DNA of 64,000 bases from Oehlia diaphana (lineage: Eukaryota; Glomeromycota; Glomeromycetes; Glomerales; Glomeraceae), in the NCBI GenBank assembly GCA_003833135.1, contig QZLH01000014.1, positions 146,038 through 210,037 on the forward strand, in the 5' to 3' direction. This document shows positions 47,747-58,865 of this stretch, piece by piece. Position numbers and translations under genes: made by a program. The notes beneath the pieces are model-generated. The model was given only the letters and a program-made list of their open reading frames with translations. It was not told the origin of the DNA and did no database searches. How positions within the stretch are numbered: the first letter of the stretch is position 1; every line of letters starts with the position of its first letter.

Positions 47747-47850
47747 AGAAGTAAAAAATCAACAAAACAGATGAAAAACAATCAACAAGTTTATTTATCT
47801 ATTTAACAGATTTGTTAACATTAATTATCTCATTAAATCAAATGAAATAA
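47747..47850 (+). repeat. Second copy of the 104-bp repeat, truncated by the gap
   Basis: Identical to 43651-43754 without a single difference, and ends exactly where the N run begins. Its true right boundary is therefore unknown. Confidence 0.9.
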
Positions 47851-48258
47851 NNNNNNNNNNNNNNNNNNNNNNNNNNNNNNNNNNNNNNNNNNNNNNNNNN
47901 NNNNNNNNNNNNNNNNNNNNNNNNNNNNNNNNNNNNNNNNNNNNNNNNNNNNNNNNNNNNNNNNNNNNNNNNNNNNNNNNNNNNNNNNNNNNNNNNNNNN
48001 NNNNNNNNNNNNNNNNNNNNNNNNNNNNNNNNNNNNNNNNNNNNNNNNNNNNNNNNNNNNNNNNNNNNNNNNNNNNNNNNNNNNNNNNNNNNNNNNNNNN
48101 NNNNNNNNNNNNNNNNNNNNNNNNNNNNNNNNNNNNNNNNNNNNNNNNNNNNNNNNNNNNNNNNNNNNNNNNNNNNNNNNNNNNNNNNNNNNNNNNNNNN
48201 NNNNNNNNNNNNNNNNNNNNNNNNNNNNNNNNNNNNNNNNNNNNNNNNNNNNNNNNNN
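47851..48258. other. Scaffold gap, 408 N
   Basis: Unsequenced. The left side is the 104-bp repeat preceded by A/T runs; the right side is an A-run, a T-run and another A-run to 48335. Both sides are homopolymer traps. Confidence 0.99.
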
Positions 48259-48333
<75 letters not shown>

Positions 48334-48365
48334 AATTTTTATTACTATTCCTCCAATATTAATTA

Positions 48366-49369
48366 TTATTCAATAATCCAAATTTCTAGTTTATTTTCTC
48401 TCTTATATAATTTAGAAGCAGTATCAAAATCGACATTATCAATAATTGTAATAAATTCACCATCTTCATCTTTATATTTTAATTTTGATATTTCGGCGAT
48501 TCCAAAGGCTTCTTGTATTTTTCTTTTTATTTCTTCATATCTAATTGGTAGAATAAAGTTTAATATACGAATATCTCGGCCGACGTGACATTTTAAAAGG
48601 ATTTCATCTTCTTTCATCTAAGATAATAAAAAAAAGGATAATTATTAATAACAATCATCATACGATTAACAAATATGATAAAATTACTTACTAGAACACA
48701 TGGAATTGATGCATTAAATCTTCCCCAATTAGAAATGGGAAATCTTGGTTTGTTCCTGTTATTTATTTCAATAAGGTATTGAATATGTAAAGTAGTCATA
48801 TCTATAACTTGTTGAGGAGTTGAATCTTGAGCCATCATACTAATTGATGTTGCTTTATCTGTGAAAATTTTTTAGTTAAAAAACTTATACATAGAAAATG
48901 AATCAAATATATATAATTATCTTACATAAGTTTTCACGAATAGGATCATCTATATTATAACCTTCCTTTGAATTATAATGAATCTAATCATCAAAAAAAT
49001 TAATGATTAAAAAAAAGATTCTCACTTTTTTTAGAACATTTGAAATTGACTTGAATGACTTACCGAATTTTTTCTATCTTTATCTTTTTTCAAGGTTAAA
49101 ACAATAGCATTTGATTGTATTTTGGAGATTGCTTCAATATTATCAACAGGAATATAAATTTTACATTTATTATCATTTAAAAAGATTGATATGCCTTCTT
49201 CTAAATATTTATAACGAAATCTCAATTTATAATCATCAACATTATAATCGACCGATTCACGATATTCGTCAATAGAAATATTTAATAGATTAAATTCAAT
49301 ATATTTTGGTGGTAGTTGATAGGAACTTGACCGATTTTGGTTACTTTTGCTGTTATTATGATTATTATG

Positions 49370-49418
<49 letters not shown>

Positions 49419-49597
49419 GGACGTTTTGATGATTTCTTATAATTTCCTCCAGAATATTTATTATTTCCGTAACCATTAGTATAATTTTTTTGATTGGCGT
49501 AAACCTGTATTATTTATTAATAGGATAAGTCACTAGTAATAAAGAATGATCATTATCATTATGATCAACTTACCCAAGGAATAGGATTATCACTCAT
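48366..49597 (-). CDS. PB1-domain protein with poly-Asn tract
   Basis: Five exons keep one frame with GT-AG borders: 49597-49574, 49504-49064, 48983-48926, 48858-48692 and 48617-48366. They encode 313 aa. The start is MSDNPIPW, then an Asn/Gly/Tyr-rich region, then an uninterrupted Asn tract encoded by an (AAT)n microsatellite. Residues about 60-230 are an unassigned folded-looking region (KLRFRYKYLEEGISIFL; IYIPVDNIEAISKI). The last exon is a PB1 domain: a basic strand ILLKCHVGRDIRI and an acidic OPCA-like motif YKDEDGEFITIIDNVDF. PB1 domains join head-to-tail through those basic and acidic faces in signalling scaffolds such as p62, Bem1/Cdc24 and MEKK. Both faces are present here, so the protein could self-assemble or bridge. 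Its pathway is not known. No other domain allows a gene name. Confidence 0.84.
49370..49418. repeat. (ATT)n microsatellite coding for poly-Asn
   Basis: About 16 uninterrupted trinucleotides lie inside the PB1-protein gene, read as AAT (Asn) on the minus strand. The purity of the repeat suggests length instability. Confidence 0.9.
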
Positions 49598-49854
49598 CTT
49601 TAAATATTTCAAAGATATTAAGGATATTTGAATTATACGCTTAACCTTCTATTATAACTAAAAATAAAACGTTCAATAAGTTAATTTTACGTGTTATTTA
49701 CCAATGTAATAATCTTTTGAACTAATATAATACTTTTTTATAATAATCGATTTTTTGTACCATTAAAATATATTTTAAAAGTTAAAAAGAGTGAAAAAAA
49801 AACTTTGGTTTTAAAGAGAAAAAAAAAAAATCGAAACCAAAGATTCCATATGAG

Positions 49855-49902
<48 letters not shown>

Positions 49903-49903
49903 C

Positions 49904-49936
<33 letters not shown>

Positions 49937-51199
49937 TTATGACAATTTATGATACTAATTGACGAGAGATTATTTTCTAACTTGGGTTATGAATTTAACA
50001 AACATTTTACCTAAATTGGACCGCGAACTTTTTTTTAATTTCTTTTTTTAAAATATTTTTTTTAACGCCAAATAAAATGTCACGACAAACATTGTTATTA
50101 AAAAAAAAAAAGCATACTGTGAAACGTTCATGGCACAATACCTTTAATAATTTCCCAATTTTGTGGCTAAATTATCGGTTTGTTAACTTTATTCACATGT
50201 CAATATAAATCCCGTTTCCTTTCTTGAATGAAATATTTAATTTAATACTTTACTATTTATAAATCATTAACCGATTTAATCTATTAATATGATTAATATT
50301 ACTATTATCATTAAATATTGTTTAGATAAAATAACAAAATTATTCAAACCCCGAATTACAATTTAATATTCAAATTTTGCTTCTAGATCCGAAGAATGAT
50401 GTTTTGATCGGCTCAGCTGAAGTTCTTCGATGATCTCAGGTTGACTAAGTTGATTATTATCATACCTCATTATCTTCCCGTAAATCGAAATATGAAAAAT
50501 ATATTGTTCTCCTTATAAATACTATAGTAGGCTAAGTTATATGATGAATTGATTCAGCGCAATTTTGATGATTTTTTGGCTTCGCCACGATTAATTGCTA
50601 TAATCTACAACGATCACAATTATATAACAATATTAAGCCGAATTCATTCACTCATTCTTGGTCATTACAAAAATAATCATAGTAAGCCATAATTTAATTA
50701 TATTACTAATTGGGAATTAAGATGATCAAATAAGTCACAGTTCAGTTCAGTTTAGTTTGACGAGTCAATGGACTTGACAGACCAAGTCACAACTCACAAG
50801 TCACAACACTATTGAACAAATCGGGTAATTTTTTATCCGGCTTCAGACAGCTGATCTTCGTTTCCGAGAAGTAAGAACGCGTTCACAATAATGGAAGCCA
50901 AGTTTATACTCCCTTCTCGACACGTTTGGGATTGGTTTTTTTAGTGCTGAAGTCTTTTTTCGTTAGGAATCCTGGTAGACGACCCTGCTTATTTCACTTT
51001 TGACCATGAATGGTCTCTGCTGAGTTTTTTAACACACCGCCAACAGTGTAGCGATTTAAGTAATCACAGATAATCGTCAAGTTTTGGGAGAATATCGCGT
51101 CGGTAGAACAACAAAGGATGGAGAATATAGCTAGACGCGCGGTTCTAGTGGTATGGAGTATTTTGATCAGATAAATATTTTTGATGTTTAATAATTATG
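49598..51199. other. Gene-free stretch with long A-runs
   Basis: Two very long A-runs at about 49856-49934 lie upstream of the PB1 gene. No intact gene. From about 50880 the sequence becomes less AT-rich and probably contains the first decayed exons of the pseudogene that follows. Confidence 0.4.
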
Positions 51200-53820
51200 T
51201 TCAATTCTTTTCTATTGTTACAGGGGGAGCATACTACTTCCGTTACACGGTCAATTTTCAAACAACAAGACCAAATTGTACGAGATAAATATACCAGACA
51301 CCTAGAGAATACGAATGTCATCTATCCGCACAGACGACATACTCTGGTAGATAAACATCATTCTTTTTAAATGTTTAATCTGCAAAAAACATATCTAACT
51401 ATATGAATATATTGCTTTTAATTTCATCCCTTATTTCTATAGGATTTTAGTAACGAGTCTAACGAGTTTTTTAAAATGTCTCGTCAAAAAAAAAAAATCG
51501 TCAAATCTGTTTTACAGAATTTGGAAGACAAAATAGACAACGAGAGAAGTGAGATATACCGTATTATTTATATTAAAGTGAATTGCTCAGTTATTGCAAA
51601 TGATTCAGGGATTTATATATTCCCATCCCGCTTTCACTCTTTGTAGATTCTTAAAATAAAGCATAAGCTGGACGAATCTCCCTATAATTTCAATTGTAAC
51701 TTAAAGGTAAATACAACAAATATTAAACCTTTGTTCTAGTTTAAATAACTTTAGATCCTTTAGATCAATAGTATTTTGTCCGTACTGCGGAACAAAAAAT
51801 TCTATGTCATTAATGGTTTATAATTATAATTGAATTTGCTTTTTTACATAATGAAAATTAACTTTCAAATAAAGTTTACCAGAAGAAAATAGACAAATAA
51901 TATAACATTATTTTTGATCAAAGGAGAGGGAGAAGTCATGTCACCAGACTAATTTAGAAGCAGATTTTGGGAAATTATTACTTTATCATCTGATAATGAA
52001 TCGTCTCTTGATCATGATGAGACGGATGAAGTAGATAACTAATACAGATGACAGAGATGAAGACGAGGAAGATACACCCCTTAAAAGTAGATAAGGCCAC
52101 TTTTCAAAAACACATGATATTATACCTGATTTTACGAAGTTGCGATTGAGCACGGGAAAAGTTGTTGAGGATGTTCTCTTTGAACTCGCAAAAGATTTAG
52201 ATTACGAACAGTAAGTTTCTCGAAATTAATTCTTTTTATTTTGTAATTCATGGTACTGAATTATTATTAGTTATGCCATTCCTACATTGTTGATTGTGAT
52301 GACAAGCGTTATTTACCGATTTAGAGTGGAAAGAACTAACAGAAGATCGAATTGGAATACTATCTATTTCATACGATTTTGTCAAGGAATTGGGAAAATA
52401 CGGAAAGAACACCCTAAAAAACTCACGTATAGCTGTAATGACGAAGATGGAGAAAATACAACATCCATAAGCACCACAATAAAGAGTTGATCCAGTTAGT
52501 CACGAAAATGGAGATTCCCTCTGATAAGAACATTGGTTCACAGTTGCACTGTTTGGAACGTGTATTAACTTCATACATAAACAAAAAATCAAAAAGGTAC
52601 ACAAGTGATGTTATTAACTCTCATAAACGAGTATGATATAATGTATAGAGCAAATGATGAGACTATATTCTCATTCTTGAGAATTGTTCGTAATATTAAG
52701 CAAGAAAAGAAGAATATGCTATCTGGTCTATAAATATAGTTGGTCCCTTCAGCATCTTTACTCTAGGAATGAACACAGCGAAATCACACATTACACTAAT
52801 TTTCTTGATCGATTTTTTGATGATCCCGACAAGAACGTAGTACAATGGCCCAATACAGCTTTAAACGAAAGCAAGACGGGAAAATTTGAAGGTCGCACAA
52901 AGCAACCAAAGAAGTGACCACATATTAAAATTGAAAGTGTGTAGTTCGATACAAGAGAGGTGGGAAAAGATGTCACTTTATTTTTATTTTGAATTGATGA
53001 AGGGTAAGGCGTGCTTAAATAGTTAAAAAGTTAACTACTTTCTACAATAAATTATTGTCAACTTCTCATTTTTAATTCGTTTATAACTGTTTATAGGACT
53101 GATGCACTATCATTAAGTAGTGTTAATCGGAAGAATCGTGGGCGGCAAGAAACAAGGAAACTCACCGGTCACAAGATTGACGGGATTGTTTTATTCCGTT
53201 AAAAGACTTCTTGAATTTGGTGCAATCAATCGAAGGAGCTAGATTCCTTCCAAGGAGTGTCAGACCGGAAGTATCTTCTCGAAAATTTTAAAATGCCGAA
53301 GACACTTCGTGACATGTACTCAGAATTGGTAAGAGCTATAGATTTCAACGATCAGGGAGCAAAAAAATTCAAGCCTTTGGCATTATACATCTCGGGTTAT
53401 GGATCCAATTCGCAAGGCTGGTGGATCAATTTGCATTTTTCGCAAAGACCCCGAATCTCATAATGTTGATAGCAAGTTTTCAGAAAAGGAGTGAAGTTCT
53501 TTCTCAAGTTATTGATATCAATTTGTCAGCACAAGGTAAGATAAATTTGTTTTTGTAATTATGATCTTGTTTCTCTTAAACCTCTTAATCTTCTATTCAT
53601 TTGAGTTTCATTTTCACAGATTATCATAAAGGACAACCTACAAATCTTAAAATTCACTACATTAATCCAGATGAATTGTCAAATAAATGAATTGGTGGAA
53701 TTTGGCAGACTTTCTTCAGTATCATGCTCAATTTCTTACACCCAGTTAAATTTTTTTCTGATTGTTCCAAGACTCCAAGAAAACTAAGAGTAAATTGAAG
53801 TAGATAGAAGTTAAAAAAAC
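51200..53820 (+). pseudogene. Decayed multi-exon gene of a repeated family
   Basis: Several coding-like pieces on the plus strand are split by intron-like gaps and broken by frameshifts and stops. Clear pieces are LRLSTGKVVEDVLFELAKDL (about 52135-52200, followed by a GTAAGT donor) and CHSYIVDCDDKRYL (about 52273-52315). After a frame change come FTDLEWKELTEDRIGILSI (about 52316-52375), FLDRFFDDPDKNVVQWPNTA (about 52800-52860) and FKPLALYISGYG (about 53370-53400). I recall the STG-R/K-xVEDV start and the SFI-D-DD segment from an anonymous multi-copy family in Rhizophagus genomes, function unknown. The order of pieces is preserved, so this is a decayed gene rather than scattered fragments. Its exact ends cannot be fixed. 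Confidence 0.6.
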
Positions 53821-54611
53821 TATCAATCAACGATTATCTTATATCGTAAATAGGCATTAAATGTTAAGGTAAACACTGAATTAGATAGATGTAAGAACTA
53901 GATTATAGTATGTTTTTAATATTTGTATTTTCATGTGCATTTTTTTTTTATTTATAGGTAAAAAAAAAATAAAGTATTTGTTAATTTTCTTACATTTAGT
54001 TTATATTTTTTAAAGTATACTATAGCCAGTATCGGAACTTCCCCGTAGGGAAGGTTCACCGAATTCCATTTCGTCGAAGCTATTTTACTAATGGACATTG
54101 GATATTTTGGTTTCGCCGAAAATTATAATATCTTGGAAAAAAAGCTCCAAAAATATATTTTTGTTTCATTGAGCGATGAATATTTTTTATAAACGTTAAT
54201 CGCTTACAAATGTCCATTCGGCAAAATGGACTGTGATGTGATTAATTGAACATCAAATAAGATTAATATCAAATAAGATTAATTGGTCAAATACTACTTA
54301 TATAATGTCGAAGAATTTTACTTTTTATTATATATATTATCCAATAAAGTTTTTTAAAAATTATCAAAATTACCAAAAAATTACATGATAAGTAGATAAT
54401 ATATGAAAAAGAGAAAGAATAAATATATGTATATATTATAATGATACAAAATACAAAACAAATGTGTAAAGGGGAGAGTGAATTTGAGCGGGAATTAATA
54501 TATAATAGTTCTAGAAATTATTTTATTAATAATTTTTTATCTGAATTTTACCAAAGGCAAAATTCGATCCTTTTTATAACCAAATGTGAATTTTTTATAC
54601 TAATTTACACA
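53821..54611. other. Gene-free spacer
   Basis: Words such as TTCCATTTCGTCGAA (about 54062) and TTCGGCAAAATGGA (about 54216) are roughly inverted copies of each other and could be the ends of a decayed element of about 170 bp. A plus-strand frame at 54441-54713 is antisense to the Pmp3-like gene and is not a gene. Confidence 0.4.
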
Positions 54612-54865
54612 TTAGTATTTAAAGATGATATAAAGAGCGTGAATGATACCTATAAAATTATGTTTTTTTCATTAATAATTAGTTTTTTTTTTCTAAAAAC
54701 AATTAAATTCTAATTAATTAAATACATACCAGGAATATAACCAAGAAGTGTTAAGAGTATATTAATACAGAGGTCAGGGCCACATCCTTTTTCTAATACG
54801 ACACCCAAAGGTGGAAGAATGATAGCGAAAGCGATCTTAAAAATATCAGAGAAAGTAACAGCCAT
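54612..54865 (-). pseudogene. Pmp3/UPF0057-family gene with a one-base frameshift
   Basis: Exon 1 (54865-54731) starts MAVTFSDI and, after a shift of one base, continues KIAFAIILPPLGVVLEKGCG and PDLCINILLTLLGYIP. Exon 2 (54649-54612) gives GIIHALYIIFKY and a stop. This is the complete Pmp3 pattern, a ~55-aa plasma-membrane proteolipid with two helices that affects membrane potential and salt tolerance in fungi. The intron has a GTATGT donor and a TATAG acceptor. The run of T in GATATTTTAAG (about 54838-54847) is one base short of what the frame needs, and the other frame meets TGA just upstream. Everything else is intact, so a sequencing error in a homopolymer is as likely as a true recent mutation. 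Confidence 0.8.
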
Positions 54866-57359
54866 TTTTGTTAGAATTTAGTTTCTTGAATTTGTTTCTT
54901 TTAATTTGTTTCTTTTAATTTTGTTTCGACCTTTTTTTTTTTTTTTTGAAAAAGTAGAAAACTTTCGGGGTCTTTATAAACATTTATTCGATAAATACAC
55001 ATGACATCATACAATTACCGTAACTAAATAAGGTTGATATTTAAATATGAAGATCGTTTTTAAAAATCCCCACGTAAAAATGATGTATTTATTAAAAGTT
55101 AAAACCTTTTGTCCTTTTACGTTATATTGACATAATTGTTTAGAATAGAACAAATTTGACACATGAAATTTTCTCATAGCATGTCTATCAATCACCTTTA
55201 ATAACTTTCAATCAATAAAATATAATCTTTCAGATATATAATCTAATACCATAGAAAAAAAAATTAATTTCCTTTTACACTATTCTTATAATTAATTATT
55301 TATCAAATTAGTATTTCAAAGAGTCCTTAAACTTATGAATAATCGGTTGTTTAATTCTTTGTATTTCGCTTATCTCTTAGTGTTTCTTGGCAATCATTGC
55401 ACTAACTTGCAAAGAAAGCAACCAGCCACCCTTTATTAAATGTCGTACTTATTGTGTCATTAAACTTAATTAAGCTTAATTGAGAAACGTTATACAATAT
55501 ACTGTATAAGTTACATATTACTAACATCATAAGTCACGTGATTTTTAGGAAAATTATCGTTAAAAACATCTTTTAAAAGAAATTTAATTTTTTGAAATAA
55601 ATTTTTATATAATCGATTATTTCCGAATTATGTAGAAAACAATGGACCATTACTGCACTATTATTATTTGAACTAGATTTAGATTATGGCTTGGCAGTGA
55701 TTATTGTGTGGTTAGTGCGTGTGTGGCAAATTCGTCTTATTAAATAATTTGAATTTGGTTTAGTAATCTAACCAAAAACGCGTTTCTTATCTTAAAAAGT
55801 GGGGTAAAAAAGTTCGTGCGTATATTATTAAATATATGCTATCATTATATATTTTAAGTTTAAACCTGTAAAAAAAAAATATTTTTTTTTTTGACATTTT
55901 TGTTTGACAATGATTTACAACTAATACTTATTTGAAGTTAAATAAAAAATTCATCCAATCATATCTTTTATAAATAATGGTACAAATATTTTAGATGATG
56001 GAATCTCTCTTTCTAAGATAAAGAGAATGGTGGTATAGAAAATGCTTGCATAATAAAGTAAGTATAAATATTGTAAGGTGTAAGGTCCATGTCCTATATC
56101 ACAATCTTTTAAAATACTTAATTTGTCAAACTAACCTTGTTAACTTTAAAATTGGAATTATGTAATACTGATATCTTGTTCACATGACAAGTTTGCGCAG
56201 CAATATAAGATATGCAGTGATTGTTTCAAATAATTCGTGAATATGGTTCAATCTCTAATGAATGGTTGAATTAAAGATAAAGAACATATGAGAAACTTTA
56301 TAAAGATTGTATTAAACGCACTATATATATCAAGTTATAATAATAAACATCATATTATCAACAAAAACGGTAAATATCTTATACTTAACTAAATTATGGA
56401 CGTAAGTCACGTAACTACTTACAGTATAAAGAATATCAAATTAATTTCTCTGTCCTGGAATTGAACTCAACAACAAATTTTCTGACTTGTAAACCCAATA
56501 ATTATTTAAACAAAATAACTAAAGAACTATGTATAAAATATAATAATTATTTTGTACTCAATTTTTATTTTAATATCAAAAAAACAATATGATAATAATG
56601 ATTATTTTTATTTACCACCATCAGACGAAAAATGAAAAATGAAAAAGTGTCATATATAGTATGCTTTCAAATAATCAATAATTGATTCAACCTGAATTCA
56701 ATAAAAAATTTGCTATGCGTGGAAATCTATGGTTTTGTTTGGACCTTACTAACACAATATTACTGACTTCGAAGATGCTCTTCCATAGCCTGTCTTAATA
56801 TTCTCATCGATGGCATGTTATTTCAATAAATTATTTTTTGTATTGCTTATTCATGAAAAATAAAATGATGCCATTATCATGTGACATTCTGACCACATGA
56901 ATTATAGTAGATATGCACAGTATTATCGTGACGTTAAATGAGATTCCTCATTGGTGACTTATCATCTTATCATGTGACACCTAATTGTGTCAATCAAAAA
57001 TGCACAGCAATTTTTTGATCAAAAGTCGCTTTTCAAAATGAAAATGGATGAAAAGAAATTAATGAATAAAAGATCCTTCCCGAAAAGGTTAAAAATCAAT
57101 GTAAGTCCCATCATGTGGTCCGTCGAAAAAGGGGTTGATTTATATTATTTATATTATTACATCATAATTGAAAGCGCTGATCGGAAAACTAATTGCGTTG
57201 TTTACATTCAATAATAACAATGCTGCGTTTAAAAGTAAATTCAAACAAAAGCAATTTTTTTCTATATAATTAAACGACATCTACGACATCTGATGATTTA
57301 TTCTCAAAAAATTTTTACCATTATTATTTAAAAAAAAAAAAAAAAATTTTTTTTTAACG
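54866..57359. other. Gene-free stretch
   Basis: No gene recognised in about 2.5 kb. A T-rich stretch with two copies of TTTGTTTCTTTTAATT lies at 54890-54925, just upstream of the Pmp3-like gene. A short A/T block at about 57330-57356 immediately precedes the first HMG-box gene. Confidence 0.5.
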
Positions 57360-58724
57360 ATGAGTACATACAAACAAAAACGAAGGCTTAACAAATCCCC
57401 CACGTATAAGAGGATTAAAAAAAAATATCCACCCGACCCGAATAAACCAGACGAGGATATTATTAAAGAATCGATCCATCTACTTTACTTAGACATTGAT
57501 AAATTATTGATTAATTCAAAAAAAACTCGTCGTTACGAAAGACTAAGTAGGAAGGGAATTACCGAATTTGAAAAACCCCCACGTCTTCAGAATACATTTA
57601 TTTTATATAGAAGAAATAAATCAGCCAGCCCTGAATTTAAAAACAAGCTAAAGGTGGATAAAAAAGTTAAACTTACATCAAAAGAAATAGGAATTCTTTG
57701 GAACAATGAAACGGAAGAAGTGATAAAGTTTTTCTGCGCTCTTGAAAGGATGGCCGAGAAAAAGCATAGAGAAATTTATGGGGATAATTATAAATTTGAA
57801 AAGAAGAAAAGTCAACCAAAAGATCGAAAAAATAAAAATAAAAAAAGATCTTTGATATCATCCCATTCTCCTCCAATCGAAACATTTCCGATACCATTGC
57901 CATATGACCAACAGTATGATGGTCAAATAAACACATCTAACCCTAAACCTAACCCTAACCCTAACTCTAATCCTAACTCTAATCTTAACTTTAACTCCAA
58001 TTTTGGAAATACAAACGAACCAACCATTCCTCAAATATATGAGTATGAAGGAACCGAATTAGAAGGAACCGAATTAGCAAACATTCCTCAAACATATAAT
58101 GATTTTGAATTAGCAAACATTCCTCAGGCATATGAGGAAATTGAATTAGCAAACATTCTTCAAACAAATAATGATTTTGAATTAGAAAACATTCCTCAAA
58201 CATATAATGATTTTGAATTAGCAAACATTTCTCAAACAAATAATAATTTTGAATTAATAAACATTCCTCAAACATATAATGATTTTGAATTAGAAAACAT
58301 CCCTCAAACAAATAATAATTTTGAATTAGCAAACATTCCTCAAACAAACAATGATTTTGAATTAGCAAACATTCCTCAAACATATAATGATTTTGAATTA
58401 GCAAACATTCCTCAGGCGTATGAGGAAATTGAATTAGCAAACATTCTTCAAACATATAATGATTTTGAATTAGCAAACATTCCTCAGGCGTATGAGGAAA
58501 TTGAATTAGCAAACATTCCTCAAACATATAATGATTTTGAATTAGAAAACATTCCTCAAACATATAATGATTTTGAATTAGCAAACATTCCTCAAACATA
58601 TAATGATTTTGAATTAGAAGACATTCCTCAAACATATAATGATTTTGAATTAGCAAACATTCCTCAAACGTATAATGATTTTGAATTAGAAACATTTCTC
58701 AAACATATAATGATTTTGAATTAG
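57360..58724 (+). CDS. MATA-HMG-type HMG-box protein A with 12-aa repeat tail
   Basis: 454 aa in one exon. Residues about 35-60 hold a conserved leader (LLYLDIDKLLINSKKTRRY). The HMG box spans about 73-145: RLQNTFILYRRNKSASPEF, then KLTSKEIGILWNNETEEV and ALERMAEKKHREIYG, with the expected aromatic and Trp positions. A Lys-rich tract follows. HMG-box proteins of this group bind and bend DNA; the family is expanded in arbuscular mycorrhizal fungi. Residues about 190-215 are Pro/Asn-rich, encoded by CCCTAA-type telomere-like DNA. From residue 238, seventeen in-frame copies of a 12-aa unit (ELANIPQTYNDF) follow. The next DNA unit is 35 instead of 36 bp, which shifts the frame and ends the protein after LETFLKHIMILN. 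The repeat DNA runs on to about 58865. It lacks the tail shared by the other two HMG genes. Confidence 0.83.
   Translation: MSTYKQKRRLNKSPTYKRIKKKYPPDPNKPDEDIIKESIHLLYLDIDKLLINSKKTRRYERLSRKGITEFEKPPRLQNTFILYRRNKSASPEFKNKLKVDKKVKLTSKEIGILWNNETEEVIKFFCALERMAEKKHREIYGDNYKFEKKKSQPKDRKNKNKKRSLISSHSPPIETFPIPLPYDQQYDGQINTSNPKPNPNPNSNPNSNLNFNSNFGNTNEPTIPQIYEYEGTELEGTELANIPQTYNDFELANIPQAYEEIELANILQTNNDFELENIPQTYNDFELANISQTNNNFELINIPQTYNDFELENIPQTNNNFELANIPQTNNDFELANIPQTYNDFELANIPQAYEEIELANILQTYNDFELANIPQAYEEIELANIPQTYNDFELENIPQTYNDFELANIPQTYNDFELEDIPQTYNDFELANIPQTYNDFELETFLKHIMILN
57940..57996 (+). repeat. Telomere-like CCTAAC tract inside HMG gene A
   Basis: The plus strand reads a chain of CCTAAA, CCTAAC, CCTAAC, TCTAAT and similar hexamers, about nine units decaying toward the 3' side. 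It stays in frame and encodes alternating Pro-Asn, Ser-Asn and Leu-Asn. The unit is the reverse complement of TTAGGG, the common fungal telomere repeat. Confidence 0.75.
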
Positions 58725-58865
58725 CAAACATTTCTCAAACAAATAATGATTTTGAATTAGAAACATTCCTCAAACATATAATGATTTTGAATTAGAAAAC
58801 ATTCCTCAAACATATAATGATTTTGATTTTGAATTAGTAAAATTCCTCAAATGTATGATGATTTA
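58071..58865 (+). repeat. 36-bp tandem repeat array, about 22 units
   Basis: The unit is GAATTAGCAAACATTCCTCA plus 16 bases ending in AATGATTTT. Units 1-17 are exactly 36 bp. Units 18 and 20 are 35 bp, unit 21 carries an extra GATTTT, and the last unit is degraded. Variant units (AYEEI and TNNNF types) recur in blocks, suggesting duplication of groups of units. Confidence 0.9.

Noticed and set aside
54441..54713. Open frame of 90 codons on the plus strand
   Set aside because: It is antisense to exon 2 and the intron of the Pmp3-like gene and has no recognisable content.
56440..56515. Minus-strand GAGTTCAATTCCAGGACA resembling a tRNA T-arm (B box)
   Set aside because: The T-stem does not pair and no acceptor or anticodon stem could be built around it.
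57991..58695. Long minus-strand open frame with repeated MFEECLLIQNHY-type units
   Set aside because: It is the mirror reading of the 36-bp array of HMG gene A; the repeat period being a multiple of three keeps it open.
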